Shown: positions 46,568 to 57,264 of the stretch, piece by piece
Layout of the letters: each line of letters begins with the position of its first letter
Numbering within the stretch: the first letter of the stretch is position 1
Assembly: GCF_002282855.1 (NCBI RefSeq)
Contig: NZ_NRIR01000009.1
Location: 62,001-126,000, forward strand
Length of the DNA stretch: 64,000 bases
Reading direction: 5' to 3'
DNA from: Paraferrimonas sedimenticola
GTDB taxonomy: Bacteria; Pseudomonadota; Gammaproteobacteria; Enterobacterales; Shewanellaceae
Position numbers and translations under genes: made by a program
The notes under the pieces: model-generated
Database searches by the model: none
What the model was told of the DNA's origin: nothing
What the model saw: only the letters and a program-made list of their open reading frames with translations

Positions 46568-47656
46568 ATGCCAAACGCAATGATCACCGGTTGGGGCAAA
46601 TGTGTTCCGCCTTCTGTGCTTACCAACGACGACTTGTCGACCTTCATGCCTACCAGCGACGAGTGGATCTTCCCGCGCACTGGTATCAAGCAGCGTCATA
46701 TCTCGCATGTGCCGTGCTCGGAGCTCGCGACAGTTGCCGCTAAGCGCGCTCTCGCCGCCGCGGGTAAAACTGGCGATGACATCGATATGATCATTTTGGC
46801 GACCTGTACGCCAGATACCTTAATTCCAAATATTGCCGCCACGGTTCAAGCAGAAATTGGCGCTACCTGCCCAGCGTTTGACATTAACGCCGCCTGCTCT
46901 GGCTTCCTTTACGGCGTAAGCATGGCCACCGGCCAAATTCAAAACGGTCAGTGCAAGAACGTACTAGTGATTGGTGCCGAGCGTTTGAGTTTTATCATTG
47001 ACTGGTCTCGTCGCGAAACGGCGGTACTGTTTGGTGATGGTGCTGGAGCCGCGGTCATTGAAGCTACTGATACCGATGCAGGTGTTCAAGCCTATGCCAT
47101 GAACAACGACCCAAGCGGTCGCGAGATTCTTAAGGCCAGCTTTGGTACCAACATGGACCGTTTCGATACCGAGGCCTTTAACTTCCACCTGCAGTTTGAC
47201 GGTCGTGAGATCTTCAAACGCGCGATTGCCGGCATGGGCGGTCTGAGCCAACAAGTGCTAGCAAAAACCAATACCCCGCTTGAAGACGTGGATTTGGTGA
47301 TCCCTCACCAAGCCAACGAGCGCATCATTGATACCTTGATTGGCAAAATGAAAATCCCTGCGGAGAAAGCCTTTAAAAACATTGCCAACTACGGCAACAC
47401 CTCGGCCGCGACCATTCCAATTGCCATTTGTGATGCCCTTGAGCAGGGCCGTATTAAGCCAGGTTGCACCCTGCTAAGCTGCGCCTTTGGTGCGGGTCTA
47501 ACCTCAGCTGCAGCCTTGATCAAATGGGGCGATCGCGTCACTCCAATCGGAGAGTCTGACGCTGAGCTACCTGAATGCACCAAGTCAGCCAAAGAGTTGA
47601 TTGAAAGAGCGGTTGAACATCAATACAAGGTAAATCCACTGCCTGAAGGTGCATAA
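46568..47656 (+). CDS. 3-oxoacyl-ACP synthase III-like (FabH family) enzyme
   Basis: The 362-residue thiolase-fold enzyme has the KAS III triad: C110 (NAACSGF), H247 (IPHQAN) and N277 (NYGNTS). FabH enzymes condense an acyl-CoA with malonyl-ACP. It is longer than typical FabH (about 317), with a C-terminal extension of some 40 residues (GESDAELPECTKSAKELIERA). There is no plsX/fabD neighbour, so this is probably a dedicated or accessory KAS III rather than the housekeeping FabH. The ribosome binding site is weak (GAGA). Confidence 0.85.
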   Translation: MPNAMITGWGKCVPPSVLTNDDLSTFMPTSDEWIFPRTGIKQRHISHVPCSELATVAAKRALAAAGKTGDDIDMIILATCTPDTLIPNIAATVQAEIGATCPAFDINAACSGFLYGVSMATGQIQNGQCKNVLVIGAERLSFIIDWSRRETAVLFGDGAGAAVIEATDTDAGVQAYAMNNDPSGREILKASFGTNMDRFDTEAFNFHLQFDGREIFKRAIAGMGGLSQQVLAKTNTPLEDVDLVIPHQANERIIDTLIGKMKIPAEKAFKNIANYGNTSAATIPIAICDALEQGRIKPGCTLLSCAFGAGLTSAAALIKWGDRVTPIGESDAELPECTKSAKELIERAVEHQYKVNPLPEGA

Positions 47657-47672
47657 GACCTCGTCTTAAATA

Positions 47673-47709
47673 CACAAAAAATGCCGCGAACGTCGCGGCA
47701 TTTTTTGTG
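47673..47709. terminator. Bidirectional terminator between the KAS III and LRAT-like genes
   Basis: A 16-base perfect stem (47673-47688 with 47694-47709), loop AACGT, flanked by A6 and T6. It can serve both convergent genes. Confidence 0.92.
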
Positions 47710-47725
47710 AATACGACTTTGTCGG

Positions 47726-48304
47726 TCACTCGCGAGCCAAATCCCAAAACAAGTGTTCGCCGCTAAGTTTGGCTAGCGCCTGATTGAAAGCACCAAAATC
47801 TGAAAGTTTTCGAGATTGCCCGGTTAGACACCAGTATACAAACCGGTGACAGTTATTATCGAAGAGCTGATAGTCTTGATAGGTATAGAGGCGGCTGGCC
47901 GCTCGCATCACTGCTTGGTCACTTAGCACTAGGGGTTGGTGACTTCTATCTGCGCAAACAAATACCCGCTCGCCCGTGCGCTCTTTTAAAAAGCGCTTAA
48001 ACGACACGCTGCGCACCAATCCCGAGCCGTGCAATTCGGCAATTTGCCCTTCGCCGAGATAGATGCCGGTGTGCTCGACCACCCCATAGACATGGCAAGC
48101 CACCACGGATCCCGGTACCAAACTGACAGTCGAGAGGCCCGACTGCCACTCAGAGGGCAGAGTCATGGCTTTGGGCTTATCGCCGCCAGCTAAGCTTGGG
48201 TCCCAACGTCGTCTAGATTCAATTTTGTGCCGGCGAGACTGTGAGTCCAAAGCCAGTCCAGCGCCAACCAGAGAGGCGCCTATCCAAAGCAGTGGTATTG
48301 CCAT
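47726..48304 (-). CDS. LRAT-like (NlpC/P60 superfamily) membrane-anchored protein
   Basis: The 192-residue protein has an N-terminal membrane segment (IPLLWIGASLVGAGLAL) and an LRAT-type domain with GSVVACHVYGVVEHTGIYLG (H78), H92 (ELHGSG) and the catalytic cysteine C152 in NNCHRFVYW. LRAT-like enzymes are thiol acyltransferases or phospholipases. Bacterial members are poorly understood; the substrate is not assigned. AGGAGG four bases before ATG 48304 fixes the start; the open frame extends upstream through the terminator of fadH. Confidence 0.8.
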   Translation of the reverse strand: MAIPLLWIGASLVGAGLALDSQSRRHKIESRRRWDPSLAGGDKPKAMTLPSEWQSGLSTVSLVPGSVVACHVYGVVEHTGIYLGEGQIAELHGSGLVRSVSFKRFLKERTGERVFVCADRSHQPLVLSDQAVMRAASRLYTYQDYQLFDNNCHRFVYWCLTGQSRKLSDFGAFNQALAKLSGEHLFWDLARE

Positions 48305-48331
48305 ATAGCCTCCTAAGCTCCCAGCCCAACA

Positions 48332-48372
48332 AAAAACGGTCATTTCTAATTTAATAGAAAATGACCGTTTTT
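48332..48372 (-). terminator. Terminator of fadH
   Basis: Stem AAAAACGGTCATTT/AAATGACCGTTTTT with extra pairs near the loop and one bulge. On the minus strand it ends in a T run, 30 bases after the fadH stop codon. Confidence 0.85.
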
Positions 48373-48401
48373 CACTAGTTAGGCTTTGTAAGCGTAAGTG
48401 T

Positions 48402-50471
<2,070 letters not shown>

Positions 50472-50587
50472 TCAGACCACTCAAGCGCTAGCCACTGCCA
50501 ATGTTAAAAAGTCCTTACAAATTCCGCTGCGACATTTATTCGCGCTGGGGTACCATTAACCTAGATAAATCCAAGTAGGACAAATAT

Positions 50588-52432
50588 ATGGATCGCAAAC
50601 CCTCTGTGGTTATACGTGTTTTCCGCTTCATTTGGAGCGTCATTAACAACACTCGCAAGCTCATTTTGAATCTAATTTTTTTCGGCTTGTTGGCCGTGTT
50701 GTTGGTGGCTGCAGGCTCCGGTGAAGAAGAATTCACACTAGAACAAAATCAGGCTTTGGTGCTAAACCTGAACGGCAGCATTGTTGAACAAAAGCGTTAC
50801 CAAGACCCATTTGAAGCCGTGATGTTGCAAAGCCAAGGGCAAGAGCTAGAGCGCGAAATCCTACTCAGCGACTTAGTCTATGCCATTCGCAATGCCGCGC
50901 TGGACGAGCGTATCGGCGCGCTGGTCATCGCCCCTTCGCGTTTGCACTCCACTGGCATGAGTAAGCTGACTCAAGTTGGCCAAGCCATCGAAGAATTTAA
51001 ACAAAGCGGCAAGCCAGTAATTGCAGCCAGCCGTTGGTACAGTCAAAGTCAGTATTACTTAGCCTCGTTTGCCGATGAGATCTACCTAAACCCTATGGGT
51101 AGCGTCGCGCTGGATGGTTTTGGTGTGTATCGCATGTACTACAAAGAGGCGTTAGACAAGCTGAAAGTTAACGCCCACGTGTTCCGCGTTGGTACTTACA
51201 AGTCGGCCATCGAACCCTATTTGCGCAACGACATGTCGGATGCCGCTCGCGAAGCCAACGAACTATGGTTGGGGCAGTTGTGGCAACACTATGTAGAAAC
51301 TGTGTCTAGCAACCGAGAGCTGAGCGCCGATGCCTTCCCCACCAAAGATGAGGCCTTTCAGGCTCAGTTGGATGAAAACGGTGGTGACTTTGCGCTGATG
51401 GCCAAAAACCTAGGTTGGGTCGATGATCTGCTGATCACTCAAACCTTTAGGGACAAGATGATTGAGCTGGTTGGTGAAAACGACGATCACAGCTTTAATC
51501 AGGTGAGCCTAGACGATTACTACAACCTGGTAAAACCGAAACCATTGGCCAACGACATGGACAAGGTTGCCGTTGTGGTGGCAAAGGGTACTATCCTCAA
51601 CGGCTCGCAGCCAGCGGGTCAGATTGGCGGCGACTCAACCGCCAAACTGCTGCGCAAAGCTCGCCATGACGACCAAGTCAAAGCCGTGGTGTTGCGTGTC
51701 GACAGCCCAGGCGGCAGCGCCTTTGCTTCTGAAGTCATCCGCCAAGAAGTGCTGGCGTTGCAAGAGGCGGGTAAGCCTGTGGTGGCCAGTATGAGTTCGG
51801 TGGCGGCCTCTGGCGGCTATTGGATTTCTGCCAGCGCCGATTACATCATGGCCAACCCAACTACGATTACTGGTTCCATTGGTATCTTTGGTTTGGTGAC
51901 CACCTTTGAAGATTCGCTGGATCACATTGGCGTTCACACCGACGGTGTCGGCACCTCTGACTGGGCCGGTGCCAGTGTCGTGCGCGGACTGACCCCAGGC
52001 ATGAAGCAAATGATTCAAACCGGCATTGAGAAAGGCTACCGCGACTTTCTGAGCATTGTTGCAGAAGGTCGCGACATGACGCCCGCCGATGTAGATAAGA
52101 TTGCTCAAGGCCGAGTATGGACAGGTTCCAAAGCATTAGAACTTGGCTTAGTCGACGAGCTCGGCGACTTGGATCAGGCACTCGCCAAAGCTGCTGAGCT
52201 GGCTGAACTGGAAGAGTACGACCAAAAGGTCATCGAGAAAGAGCTCAGCAAAGAACAGCAGTTCATGCAGCAGTTGTTCGGCGAAGCCAAAGCCTACCTG
52301 CCAGAGCCGTCGCCCAAAACCGACGTGGTGAGCATGTTTATTGACTCGCTCAATTCAGAGCTTAGTTTGCTGACACAATTCAACGATCCTAACCACAGCT
52401 ATGTGCTGTGTGAGAACTGCCGCTTAGACTAA
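50588..52432 (+). CDS. sppA: Signal peptide peptidase SppA, 67 kDa type
   Basis: The 614-residue protein is close to the E. coli length (618). It has an N-terminal membrane anchor (LILNLIFFGLLAVLLVAA) and a duplicated ClpP-like protease. The catalytic lysine is K205 (GTYKSAIEP) and the nucleophile is S408 (AASGGYW). It degrades cleaved signal peptides at the inner membrane. AGGA lies five bases before the ATG. Confidence 0.95.
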   Translation: MDRKPSVVIRVFRFIWSVINNTRKLILNLIFFGLLAVLLVAAGSGEEEFTLEQNQALVLNLNGSIVEQKRYQDPFEAVMLQSQGQELEREILLSDLVYAIRNAALDERIGALVIAPSRLHSTGMSKLTQVGQAIEEFKQSGKPVIAASRWYSQSQYYLASFADEIYLNPMGSVALDGFGVYRMYYKEALDKLKVNAHVFRVGTYKSAIEPYLRNDMSDAAREANELWLGQLWQHYVETVSSNRELSADAFPTKDEAFQAQLDENGGDFALMAKNLGWVDDLLITQTFRDKMIELVGENDDHSFNQVSLDDYYNLVKPKPLANDMDKVAVVVAKGTILNGSQPAGQIGGDSTAKLLRKARHDDQVKAVVLRVDSPGGSAFASEVIRQEVLALQEAGKPVVASMSSVAASGGYWISASADYIMANPTTITGSIGIFGLVTTFEDSLDHIGVHTDGVGTSDWAGASVVRGLTPGMKQMIQTGIEKGYRDFLSIVAEGRDMTPADVDKIAQGRVWTGSKALELGLVDELGDLDQALAKAAELAELEEYDQKVIEKELSKEQQFMQQLFGEAKAYLPEPSPKTDVVSMFIDSLNSELSLLTQFNDPNHSYVLCENCRLD

Positions 52433-52449
52433 GCGCATTTCTCGCCTGC

Positions 52450-52496
52450 GGGGAAATTTGCCAGTATAATTCGTGCAAATTTCCCCGATTTTTTTC
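52450..52496 (+). terminator. sppA terminator overlapping the ansA leader
   Basis: An 11-base perfect stem (GGGGAAATTTG at 52450-52460 with CAAATTTCCCC at 52476-52486) with a 15-base loop is followed by GATTTTTTT. It ends only four bases before the ansA ATG, so the two genes are separated transcriptionally. Confidence 0.85.
52465..52470 (+). promoter_or_regulatory. Perfect -10 box inside the sppA terminator loop (putative ansA promoter)
   Basis: The loop of the terminator contains TATAAT. Initiation about seven bases downstream would give a leader of about 24 bases that lacks the left arm of the stem, so the ansA message would escape this terminator. There is no good -35 hexamer at 17 bases (TCGCCT), so strength is uncertain. 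Confidence 0.5.
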
Positions 52497-52500
52497 TGCT

Positions 52501-53514
52501 ATGTCAAAACCTTCCATCTATGTCGCCTACACCGGCGGTACCATAGGCATGCAAAAGACCCCTCAAGGCTATGCGCCAGTGGCCGGGTTTCTTACCGAAT
52601 GCATCCAAAACATGCCCGAGTTTTACCATCAGGACATGCCGGAATTTACCATTGCAGAGTACGCTCCCCTGATTGATTCGTCAGACATGTCGCCGCAAGA
52701 CTGGCAGCGCATCGCGGACGACATCAAAGCTAACTACGACAAGTACGACGGCTTTGTAATTTTGCACGGTACCGATACCATGGCCTTTACCGCCTCTGCC
52801 CTGTCGTTCATGCTCGAGGACTTACAAAAGCCAGTGATTGTGACTGGCTCGCAAATTCCGCTAGCCCAGCTTCGCTCCGACGGGCAAACCAACCTGCTTA
52901 ACGCTTTGTATCTGGCGGCGCGCTACCCAATTGACGAAGTTTGCTTGTTCTTCAACAACCAACTGTTTCGCGGCAATCGCACTACTAAGGTTCACGCCGA
53001 TGGCTTTAACGCTTTTGGCAGCCCCAACTACCCAAGCTTGTTACAAGCAGGCATTCAAATCGAGCTAAAAGCGGGCAAGCTTCGAGACACTCCGGTAGAC
53101 AAGCCGTTAAAGGTTCAGTCCATCGACCCCCAACCTGTGGGCGTTGTGACCTTGTATCCGGGCATTTCATCGCTGGTTATCGAAAATTTGTTGCAGCAGC
53201 CGGTGAAAGCCCTAATTCTGCAGAGCTACGGTGTGGGTAATGCCCCGCAAGACCCTAAACTGCTGGAGCAATTCAAGCTGGCCAACGAGCGCGGCATAGT
53301 GATTGTGAATCTGACTCAGTGCTTGCAGGGCAAGGTCAACATGGGCGGCTACGCTACCGGCAATGCGCTTGCTCAAGCTGGAGTTATCAGCGGCCACGAC
53401 ATGACCACAGAAGCGGCGCTGACCAAGCTGCACTATCTGTTGTCCAAAGGAATGGATGCCAATCAGATTCGAGCGCAAATGCAGACCAGCATTCGGGGTG
53501 AGTTAACTCAGTAA
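52501..53514 (+). CDS. ansA: Type I (cytoplasmic) L-asparaginase
   Basis: The 337-residue enzyme is one residue short of E. coli AnsA. It has the two threonine motifs, YTGGTIGM near the N-terminus and LHGTDTMAFTASAL. It hydrolyses asparagine to aspartate and ammonia and has no signal peptide, as expected for the low-affinity cytosolic form. There is no good ribosome binding site before the ATG. Confidence 0.94.
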   Translation: MSKPSIYVAYTGGTIGMQKTPQGYAPVAGFLTECIQNMPEFYHQDMPEFTIAEYAPLIDSSDMSPQDWQRIADDIKANYDKYDGFVILHGTDTMAFTASALSFMLEDLQKPVIVTGSQIPLAQLRSDGQTNLLNALYLAARYPIDEVCLFFNNQLFRGNRTTKVHADGFNAFGSPNYPSLLQAGIQIELKAGKLRDTPVDKPLKVQSIDPQPVGVVTLYPGISSLVIENLLQQPVKALILQSYGVGNAPQDPKLLEQFKLANERGIVIVNLTQCLQGKVNMGGYATGNALAQAGVISGHDMTTEAALTKLHYLLSKGMDANQIRAQMQTSIRGELTQ

Positions 53515-53537
53515 AAAGGAGCCAGTAGGCTCCTTTT
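53514..53537. terminator. Bidirectional terminator, ansA and the MerR-methyltransferase gene
   Basis: Ten-base perfect stem AAAAGGAGCC/GGCTCCTTTT with loop AGTA, starting at the last base of ansA. It serves the two convergent genes. Confidence 0.85.
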
Positions 53538-53546
53538 GTTTTGCGG

Positions 53547-54716
53547 CTAGTTTGGAGCAAGAATGAACATCTGATAGCCAAACTGACCTAGGTAGTTTCG
53601 ATAGATACCTATCTCAGTAGCTATGTCTTTGAGCGCCTGACTCTCTCCCATGTTAGAAGCTAACTCCTGTATGCGCGCATCCAGTGGCACAAAGTAGTTT
53701 TCCCAAGCCTGTTGGCTAAGGGTAAAGTGAGTTTTCACTTGATAGCCCGCCGCTTCGATTTGAGCTAAACGAGTGTCTACCGTTTGAATGTCTGGATAGT
53801 CTTTTAGCCAGAACGCCTCAACTTCTGGGGTGCGGTCGTCGGTAAGCCACACCAAATCACTTATCATCATCACGCCATCATCACTTAGCAGTGGCTTCCA
53901 AGCTTTGAGGGCCTTTTCGACGCCCATGATGTAGGCACTGCCCTCTGCCCAAATCAAGTCAAAACTGTTTGGCTCAAATGGCAACTCGGTCATTGAGGAG
54001 CATACCGTAGATACCTGTTTACCATAACCCAACTTTGTCATAGCTGTGTCTAGTGCATCCAACGCACTTTGTTCGTTGTCTACTGCGGTGATCAGAGCGC
54101 CAGTTTGTTCGGCAAGCACGCGGGTTGCCAGGCCTTTGCCACAGCCGATCTCCAGCACAGTTTTCGGCTGGTTGCCGACCAGTTTGAAAGCTTTTAGGGT
54201 CTCTGACTCACTGCCTGGGCCCCAGCGTTCAAGGGTTTCGTAGACTTTCATGAAGTCTGCCATATATGTATCGTGTTCGTTCATGTCTTTTGATAACCAT
54301 TTCAATCGCAGCGCTTGTTTCTCGTCAAAGCCCTGCTTGCGTAACCAATCTAAATGCACATCGGGTGCTGCACTTTGTAAGTGCAAGTGCCAATCCTTTT
54401 GAGCGACACCGCCTAGTAGCCCCTCTAACAACAACTTTGAGTCCAGCTTTTGTGCAATCTCTCGCTCTAATTCCTGCAAGCGATTTTGCAGTAGTTCAGT
54501 GTCTAACTTGGCATCCATGCAAGCTTTACACTCTTTCAGGGTAAGCCCACCCGCTTGTAGCAACTGTATAAATCGCAAGTTCTGCAAATCGCGCTCGTCG
54601 TACACGCGATACCCATTGGCTTGGCGCTTCCCGCAAATGATGTTCTGCTTCTCGTAGTACAGCAAAGTACTACGAGACAACCCCACTGCGTTGGCAAGCT
54701 CTGAAATTCGGTACAT
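53547..54716 (-). CDS. MerR-type regulator fused to a SAM-dependent methyltransferase
   Basis: The 389-residue protein has a MerR HTH (1-70: RISELANAVGLSRSTLLYYEKQ, YRVYDERDL), a dimerisation helix with CMDAKLDTELLQNRLQELE, and a C-terminal class I methyltransferase with VLEIGCGKG (motif I), ITAVDNE (motif II) and SFDLIWAEGSAYIMG (motif IV). The usual MerR effector domain is thus replaced by an enzyme. It may methylate or bind a small molecule whose level sets its activity, but the substrate is unknown. An inverted repeat ACTC-N5-GAGT at 54727-54739 lies just upstream, likely an operator. Confidence 0.85.
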   Translation of the reverse strand: MYRISELANAVGLSRSTLLYYEKQNIICGKRQANGYRVYDERDLQNLRFIQLLQAGGLTLKECKACMDAKLDTELLQNRLQELEREIAQKLDSKLLLEGLLGGVAQKDWHLHLQSAAPDVHLDWLRKQGFDEKQALRLKWLSKDMNEHDTYMADFMKVYETLERWGPGSESETLKAFKLVGNQPKTVLEIGCGKGLATRVLAEQTGALITAVDNEQSALDALDTAMTKLGYGKQVSTVCSSMTELPFEPNSFDLIWAEGSAYIMGVEKALKAWKPLLSDDGVMMISDLVWLTDDRTPEVEAFWLKDYPDIQTVDTRLAQIEAAGYQVKTHFTLSQQAWENYFVPLDARIQELASNMGESQALKDIATEIGIYRNYLGQFGYQMFILAPN

Positions 54717-54825
54717 GCCTAATTAGACTCCGTTAGAGTGATGGCTAATGTAAACTATGAAGCTGTAGACAGGTCAAGCTTAGAATAACAATATTCGAAA
54801 ACCAACAAACACTGGCATTAGACAT

Positions 54826-54851
54826 AAAAAAGGAGACCTTATGGTCTCCTT
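54826..54851 (-). terminator. Terminator of the AGCS-zinc ribbon-yeaC operon
   Basis: Nine-base stem AAGGAGACC/GGTCTCCTT (54830-54838 and 54843-54851), followed on the minus strand by five Ts (complement of the A run ending at 54830). It lies 23 bases after yeaC. Confidence 0.85.
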
Positions 54852-54874
54852 CAAAACAAGAACGACAATACAAA

Positions 54875-55156
54875 CTACATGTTTTTATTGTTGAACTGGG
54901 CAATAACGTCTGGATTAAACTGCTTTTTAAGCTCGGCCTTTGACTTGTGATTAAGCTCGCCATCGCTGCCAACCGTTAAGTGGTCGGTCTGCTTTAAGCG
55001 GCGCGCCTGATACAGAATCACGGCTTGCATGCTCTGCTCTTTTTGCGTCTCGGTTAGCGGCGTGCCATCGGCCCATTTACCCAGCTCTACCGCCAGTTTT
55101 AACGACTCATAAACCTCATGAGGCATTTGATCGATCACTTGGTTCATGTCGCTCAT
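54875..55156 (-). CDS. yeaC: YeaC family (DUF1315) protein
   Basis: The 93-residue protein matches E. coli YeaC in pattern (MPHEVYESLKLAVELGKWADGTPLTETQKE, YQARR). Function is unknown. GGAG stands six bases before the ATG, and the start overlaps the upstream zinc-ribbon stop (ATGA). In E. coli yeaC is near msrB and gapA; here it is in an operon near gapA but without msrB. Confidence 0.85.
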   Translation of the reverse strand: MSDMNQVIDQMPHEVYESLKLAVELGKWADGTPLTETQKEQSMQAVILYQARRLKQTDHLTVGSDGELNHKSKAELKKQFNPDVIAQFNNKNM

Positions 55157-55479
55157 CAGGAACTCCGCTTACTCAAAAACAGGCGTACTCGAGACACCAT
55201 GTACCAAATACTGCCAACCACACCCAAACTGTAAGCTGTCATCGCACGCTCTGGGCTCGGGGTTTCAAGCCCCCAAAAGTACAGAGTGATGGCGCCAACA
55301 ATCATGGTCAGCGCCGCGAAGCTGTGAGTGGTCAAACTGGCTTGCTGCTTAATTTTGCGAATCCGCTTTTGCCTTGCCATCGCCTCTTGATCACCATCAA
55401 ACGGCGTATTGCAGTGTTGGCAGGCCTTCGCTTTGTCCGAGTTGCGCTTATTGCACACGGGACAATGGACTAACGCCAT
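55156..55479 (-). CDS. Zinc-ribbon membrane protein
   Basis: The 107-residue protein starts with a zinc ribbon (CPVCNKRNSDKAKACQHC). A basic linker and two membrane helices follow (AALTMIVGAITLYFWGL and AYSLGVVGSIWYMVSRV). Function is unknown. Its start overlaps the AGCS stop codon (TAATG), so the genes are coupled. The pairing with an amino-acid symporter is notable but unexplained. Confidence 0.8.
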   Translation of the reverse strand: MALVHCPVCNKRNSDKAKACQHCNTPFDGDQEAMARQKRIRKIKQQASLTTHSFAALTMIVGAITLYFWGLETPSPERAMTAYSLGVVGSIWYMVSRVRLFLSKRSS

Positions 55480-57134
55480 TACTTTTCCTTCATTTTTTCC
55501 CAGTACTTGCCGACTTCGCTCTTCATCTCTTTACGGAGCATGAGCAGGCCAAACAAGTTGGGCAAGGTCATAATTACAATCGCTACCGCGGCTAGATTCC
55601 AAACCAATGTGGTGTCAGAAATTGCAGCGGTGAAGAAACCGGCCACATAGAAGACTCGGAACGGCATCACTCCGCGGATGCCCACCAAGTAAATCATGGC
55701 GCGATCTCCATAATAGCACCAGGCGATAGCCGTAGAGAATGCAAACAGTAACAAACCAATACTAACAATGTACTTGCCGTTTTCTCCAAAGAAGCCTTTG
55801 GTAAAGGCAAGCGTCGTCAGCTTGGTGGAGTGAATCAGCGAGCGCCCTTCCACTCGAATTGACGGGTCGGTCAGGCGACCATCAACCACGGTAACAAGTC
55901 CAGAGTAAGGATAGCCGTCGATACTGAAGCGAATGTCCTCGGCGATTGAGCGCGCAGCAATCAGAGTGAAGTCAGGATTCACCGGCGTACCTTCGATAAG
56001 CTCAATGCTGCCCGAGTACTTTTTCACTTGGTTATCTTGCAAGGTCAGGTATTGGAATAGCTGCTGACGATCTTCCTGCTTGTCATCCGAGTAAATGCCT
56101 TCAACAAAGGTCATATCGGCGCGCTGAAACACGTTTTGATGCTTATCGGTCCAAACACCTGACGACAAAATTACCATACCGGTGAGAGTACAAATGATGA
56201 TGGTATCGATGAACGGCTCAAGGATAGACACCATGCCCTCAGCAACAGGCTCGTCGGTTTTGGCCGAGGCGTGAGCAATTGGCGCCGAACCCTGACCGGC
56301 TTCGTTTGAGAACAAGCCACGGTTAACACCACGGTTAAAGGCGTAGGCAAAGGTAGCGCCTAGGAAACCACCGGCGGCGGCTGAGCCGGTGAAGGCATCT
56401 TGCCACACAGAAGCAAATGACGGCCATAGGTTGTCAATGTTGTAGAAAATAACCGCAAGTGCGCCAATTACGTAAACCACAGACATGGTCGGCACCAGTG
56501 CTGAGGTCACCTTAGCAATACGCTTAATACCACCCAGCACCACCAGGGCTAACAGGATCGACAGAATGCCGCCGGTAATGAATGGGTCGATGCCAAAGGT
56601 GTCTTCCAGACCCACGGCAATGTTGTTCGACTGCGGCATAGAGCCGGTACCAAAGGCCGAAGCCACGGTGGCAATCGCAAACAACACCCCCAACCACTTC
56701 ATGTTCAGACCTTTGTCCATGAAGTACATAGGCCCACCGGCCATAGTGCCGTCCGGGGTCTTTTCACGATACTTGTGCGACAGGGTCACTTCCACAAACT
56801 TGGTGGTCATACCCAAAAATGCGGTCATCCACATCCAGAACAAGGCGGCTGGACCACCGAGGAAAATCGCAAAGGCGACGCCACCAATGTTACCCGTACC
56901 CACAGTACCCGACAGCGCAGTACTCAGCGCTTGGAAGTGGCTGGTATCCCCTTCAGCCCCCGGCTTTTTGAATTTACCGGTGACCACGCCCCAAGCGTGT
57001 TTGAAGAAGCGAATTTGCGGGAATTTTAGATATAGGGTGAAAAAGAAACCCACCCCTAATAGAACAAACGGAAAGTAGGCCGCCGACCCTAGAAAACCAT
57101 CTAGTGTCAGCAGAAACTGATTTATCATTTCCAC
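55479..57134 (-). CDS. AGCS family sodium:alanine/glycine symporter with an extra soluble insertion
   Basis: The 551-residue protein has the AGCS core ([42 protein letters not shown]). Family members are usually about 450 residues. The excess is an inserted, polar segment at about residues 330-435, between two membrane helices, with no similarity I recognise. The protein imports alanine or glycine with sodium. Start GTG 57134 has AAGGA eight bases upstream; ATG 57128 is too far. It heads the operon with the zinc-ribbon and yeaC genes. Confidence 0.88.
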   Translation of the reverse strand: MEMINQFLLTLDGFLGSAAYFPFVLLGVGFFFTLYLKFPQIRFFKHAWGVVTGKFKKPGAEGDTSHFQALSTALSGTVGTGNIGGVAFAIFLGGPAALFWMWMTAFLGMTTKFVEVTLSHKYREKTPDGTMAGGPMYFMDKGLNMKWLGVLFAIATVASAFGTGSMPQSNNIAVGLEDTFGIDPFITGGILSILLALVVLGGIKRIAKVTSALVPTMSVVYVIGALAVIFYNIDNLWPSFASVWQDAFTGSAAAGGFLGATFAYAFNRGVNRGLFSNEAGQGSAPIAHASAKTDEPVAEGMVSILEPFIDTIIICTLTGMVILSSGVWTDKHQNVFQRADMTFVEGIYSDDKQEDRQQLFQYLTLQDNQVKKYSGSIELIEGTPVNPDFTLIAARSIAEDIRFSIDGYPYSGLVTVVDGRLTDPSIRVEGRSLIHSTKLTTLAFTKGFFGENGKYIVSIGLLLFAFSTAIAWCYYGDRAMIYLVGIRGVMPFRVFYVAGFFTAAISDTTLVWNLAAVAIVIMTLPNLFGLLMLRKEMKSEVGKYWEKMKEK

Positions 57135-57264
57135 AGTTGGGATCCTTGCTTTATTTATTATTGTCAGCGCAGCGTCAACTTGCCGAAATTCAACAAGTTA
57201 AATTAGGGCTAGCCCGCTCCAGCATAGCATAGCCCTATCAAAGGTTAATAGACCCTAATTGAGC

